This document shows positions 4,354 to 5,129 of a stretch of 5,129 nucleotides of DNA, piece by piece (position 1 is the stretch's first letter; every line of letters begins with the position of its first letter). A program made the position numbers and the translations under genes. The notes beneath the pieces are model-generated. The model was not told the DNA's origin. It did no database searches and saw only the letters and a list, made by a program, of their open reading frames with translations. The stretch is from Candidatus Bathyarchaeota archaeon (GTDB lineage: Archaea > Thermoproteota > Bathyarchaeia > RBG-16-48-13 > GCA-020355125): positions 1 to 5,129 of the forward strand of contig DAOVBJ010000087.1 in assembly GCA_030670615.1 (NCBI GenBank). Reading direction: 5' to 3'.

Positions 4354-5129
4354 TTAGGGAATTGCTACGTTCAGCTCTCTACACAACCCCTCGATGTCAC
4401 TCCACGTTTTCTCTTCGATGTAGATTCCCTCATGCAGGAGTTGCTTCCGCATCCTTCCCTCGAGTTCACCAGGTATGAGGATCTCCTTGACGCCCGGTGC
4501 CGTTGGCGAGTTCCGAATCGTTCTGAAGAGGTCATCGACCCTACCTTTGAAGGCGTTGATGTCTGTCAACCTGCCGACGTTGATGGCCATCAGGAAGACG
4601 CCGTTGCCCCCGTAGAAGGGTCGGGAACGATACTCTTCACTGTTTGAGCAACCAGCTCCCGTCAGAGCCCCTGCCAGAACCTCAACCAGAAGAGAGAGAC
4701 CGAATCCCTTGTAGCCCATAAGGCCGCCTAAGGGTCGAAGCATTCCCCCCGAAAAATACTGTGCTGGGTCCGTAGTTGGGTTGCCCTCTGAATCTTGTAA
4801 CACTCCTTCAGGAAGCTCTTCGCCTCGGGCGAGGTAGACCATCACTTTACCGCGGGCCCAGACCGAAGTGGCCATGTCCAACACCATCGGGGCCTCCTCT
4901 CCCGCGGGGATGGCGAAGCATAGGGGATTGGTGCCGAGCTGCCTCGTTTTCCCGCCGAAGGGCGTCACCGAGTTGGTGGAGTTGACACTCGCTAAACCGA
5001 TCATGTCTTGCTTCATCGCCATCTCAGCATAGACGTTTAGGCGGCCGACGTGGTGACAGTGGTGCACGGTCACTAGACCCACAACGTTCTTCTTCGCCTT
5101 CTCGATGCAGATGTCCATCGCTTTTTTAC
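4354..5129 (-). CDS. Malate/L-lactate dehydrogenase family (Ldh2) protein, 5' end missing
   Basis: This family (distinct from the classical Rossmann-fold LDH/MDH) uses NAD(P)H to reduce 2-oxoacids; members include malate, lactate, sulfolactate and ureidoglycolate dehydrogenases. About 257 C-terminal residues are visible. The frame runs open to the window edge through K-K-A before a Met at 5116-5118, which is internal since members have about 340-350 residues, so roughly 90 are missing. Signature segments, counted from that Met: VHHCHHVG (18-25), the family's Asn/His-x-His-x-Gly active-site region; TPFGGKTRQLGTNP (52-65); VLDMATSVWARG (79-90); DSEGNPTTDP (109-118); and LRPLGGLMGYKGFGLSL (127-143). 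The C-terminus from IPGELE (215-220) is also typical. Substrate cannot be assigned; in archaea the coenzyme M enzyme ComC is one possibility. It is transcribed toward the plus-strand gene. Confidence 0.93.
   Translation of the reverse strand, partial: KKAMDICIEKAKKNVVGLVTVHHCHHVGRLNVYAEMAMKQDMIGLASVNSTNSVTPFGGKTRQLGTNPLCFAIPAGEEAPMVLDMATSVWARGKVMVYLARGEELPEGVLQDSEGNPTTDPAQYFSGGMLRPLGGLMGYKGFGLSLLVEVLAGALTGAGCSNSEEYRSRPFYGGNGVFLMAINVGRLTDINAFKGRVDDLFRTIRNSPTAPGVKEILIPGELEGRMRKQLLHEGIYIEEKTWSDIEGLCRELNVAIP

Noticed and set aside
4342..4647. A 101-codon plus-strand frame opposite the dehydrogenase
   Set aside because: It is antisense to well-conserved Ldh2 coding sequence and shows no family resemblance.

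Overview
This 5.1 kb window carries most of a molybdenum/tungsten cofactor (molybdopterin) operon from what looks like an archaeon. The archaeal assignment rests on TATA-like boxes in place of bacterial -35/-10 elements, a near-leaderless gene, Shine-Dalgarno-led GTG and ATGA starts, and a candidate bulge-helix-bulge (BHB) intron, an element processed by the archaeal tRNA splicing endonuclease. A lineage in or near the Thermoproteota/Bathyarchaeia is my guess; the sequence alone does not prove it.

Layout: 1-397 has no confident gene. It holds a poly-A/poly-T tract and a weak open frame on the minus strand that may be a gene remnant. From 3284 down to 398, on the minus strand, runs a compact operon transcribed moaD-moaE-moaC-moaB-moeA, with gaps of a few bases or overlaps of 4-8 bases. 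On the plus strand, 3543-4250 encodes an unrecognised protein of about 235 residues with its own TATA box, divergent from the operon. Converging on it is the C-terminal three quarters of a malate/lactate dehydrogenase family (Ldh2) oxidoreductase, cut by the right edge of the window.

The operon covers central and late cofactor steps. MoaC acts in cyclic pyranopterin monophosphate formation. MoaD and MoaE form molybdopterin synthase. MoaB adenylylates molybdopterin. MoeA inserts the metal. MoaA, MoeB and MobA are not in the window.

The main discovery candidate is in moaD. The canonical MoaD N-terminus is encoded at 3284-3252, out of frame with the rest of the gene. A 41-nt segment (3251-3211) separates the two parts. 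Removing it restores a perfect 80-residue MoaD. The RNA around it folds into a BHB-like structure: a CGCG/CGCG central helix, two 3-nt bulges, an inner hairpin, and a 13-bp exon-exon outer helix. The predicted endonuclease cuts fall at boundaries that restore the frame. This would be a spliced intron in an archaeal molybdopterin synthase mRNA. The competing explanation is a 41-bp insertion flanked by a 9-bp direct repeat.
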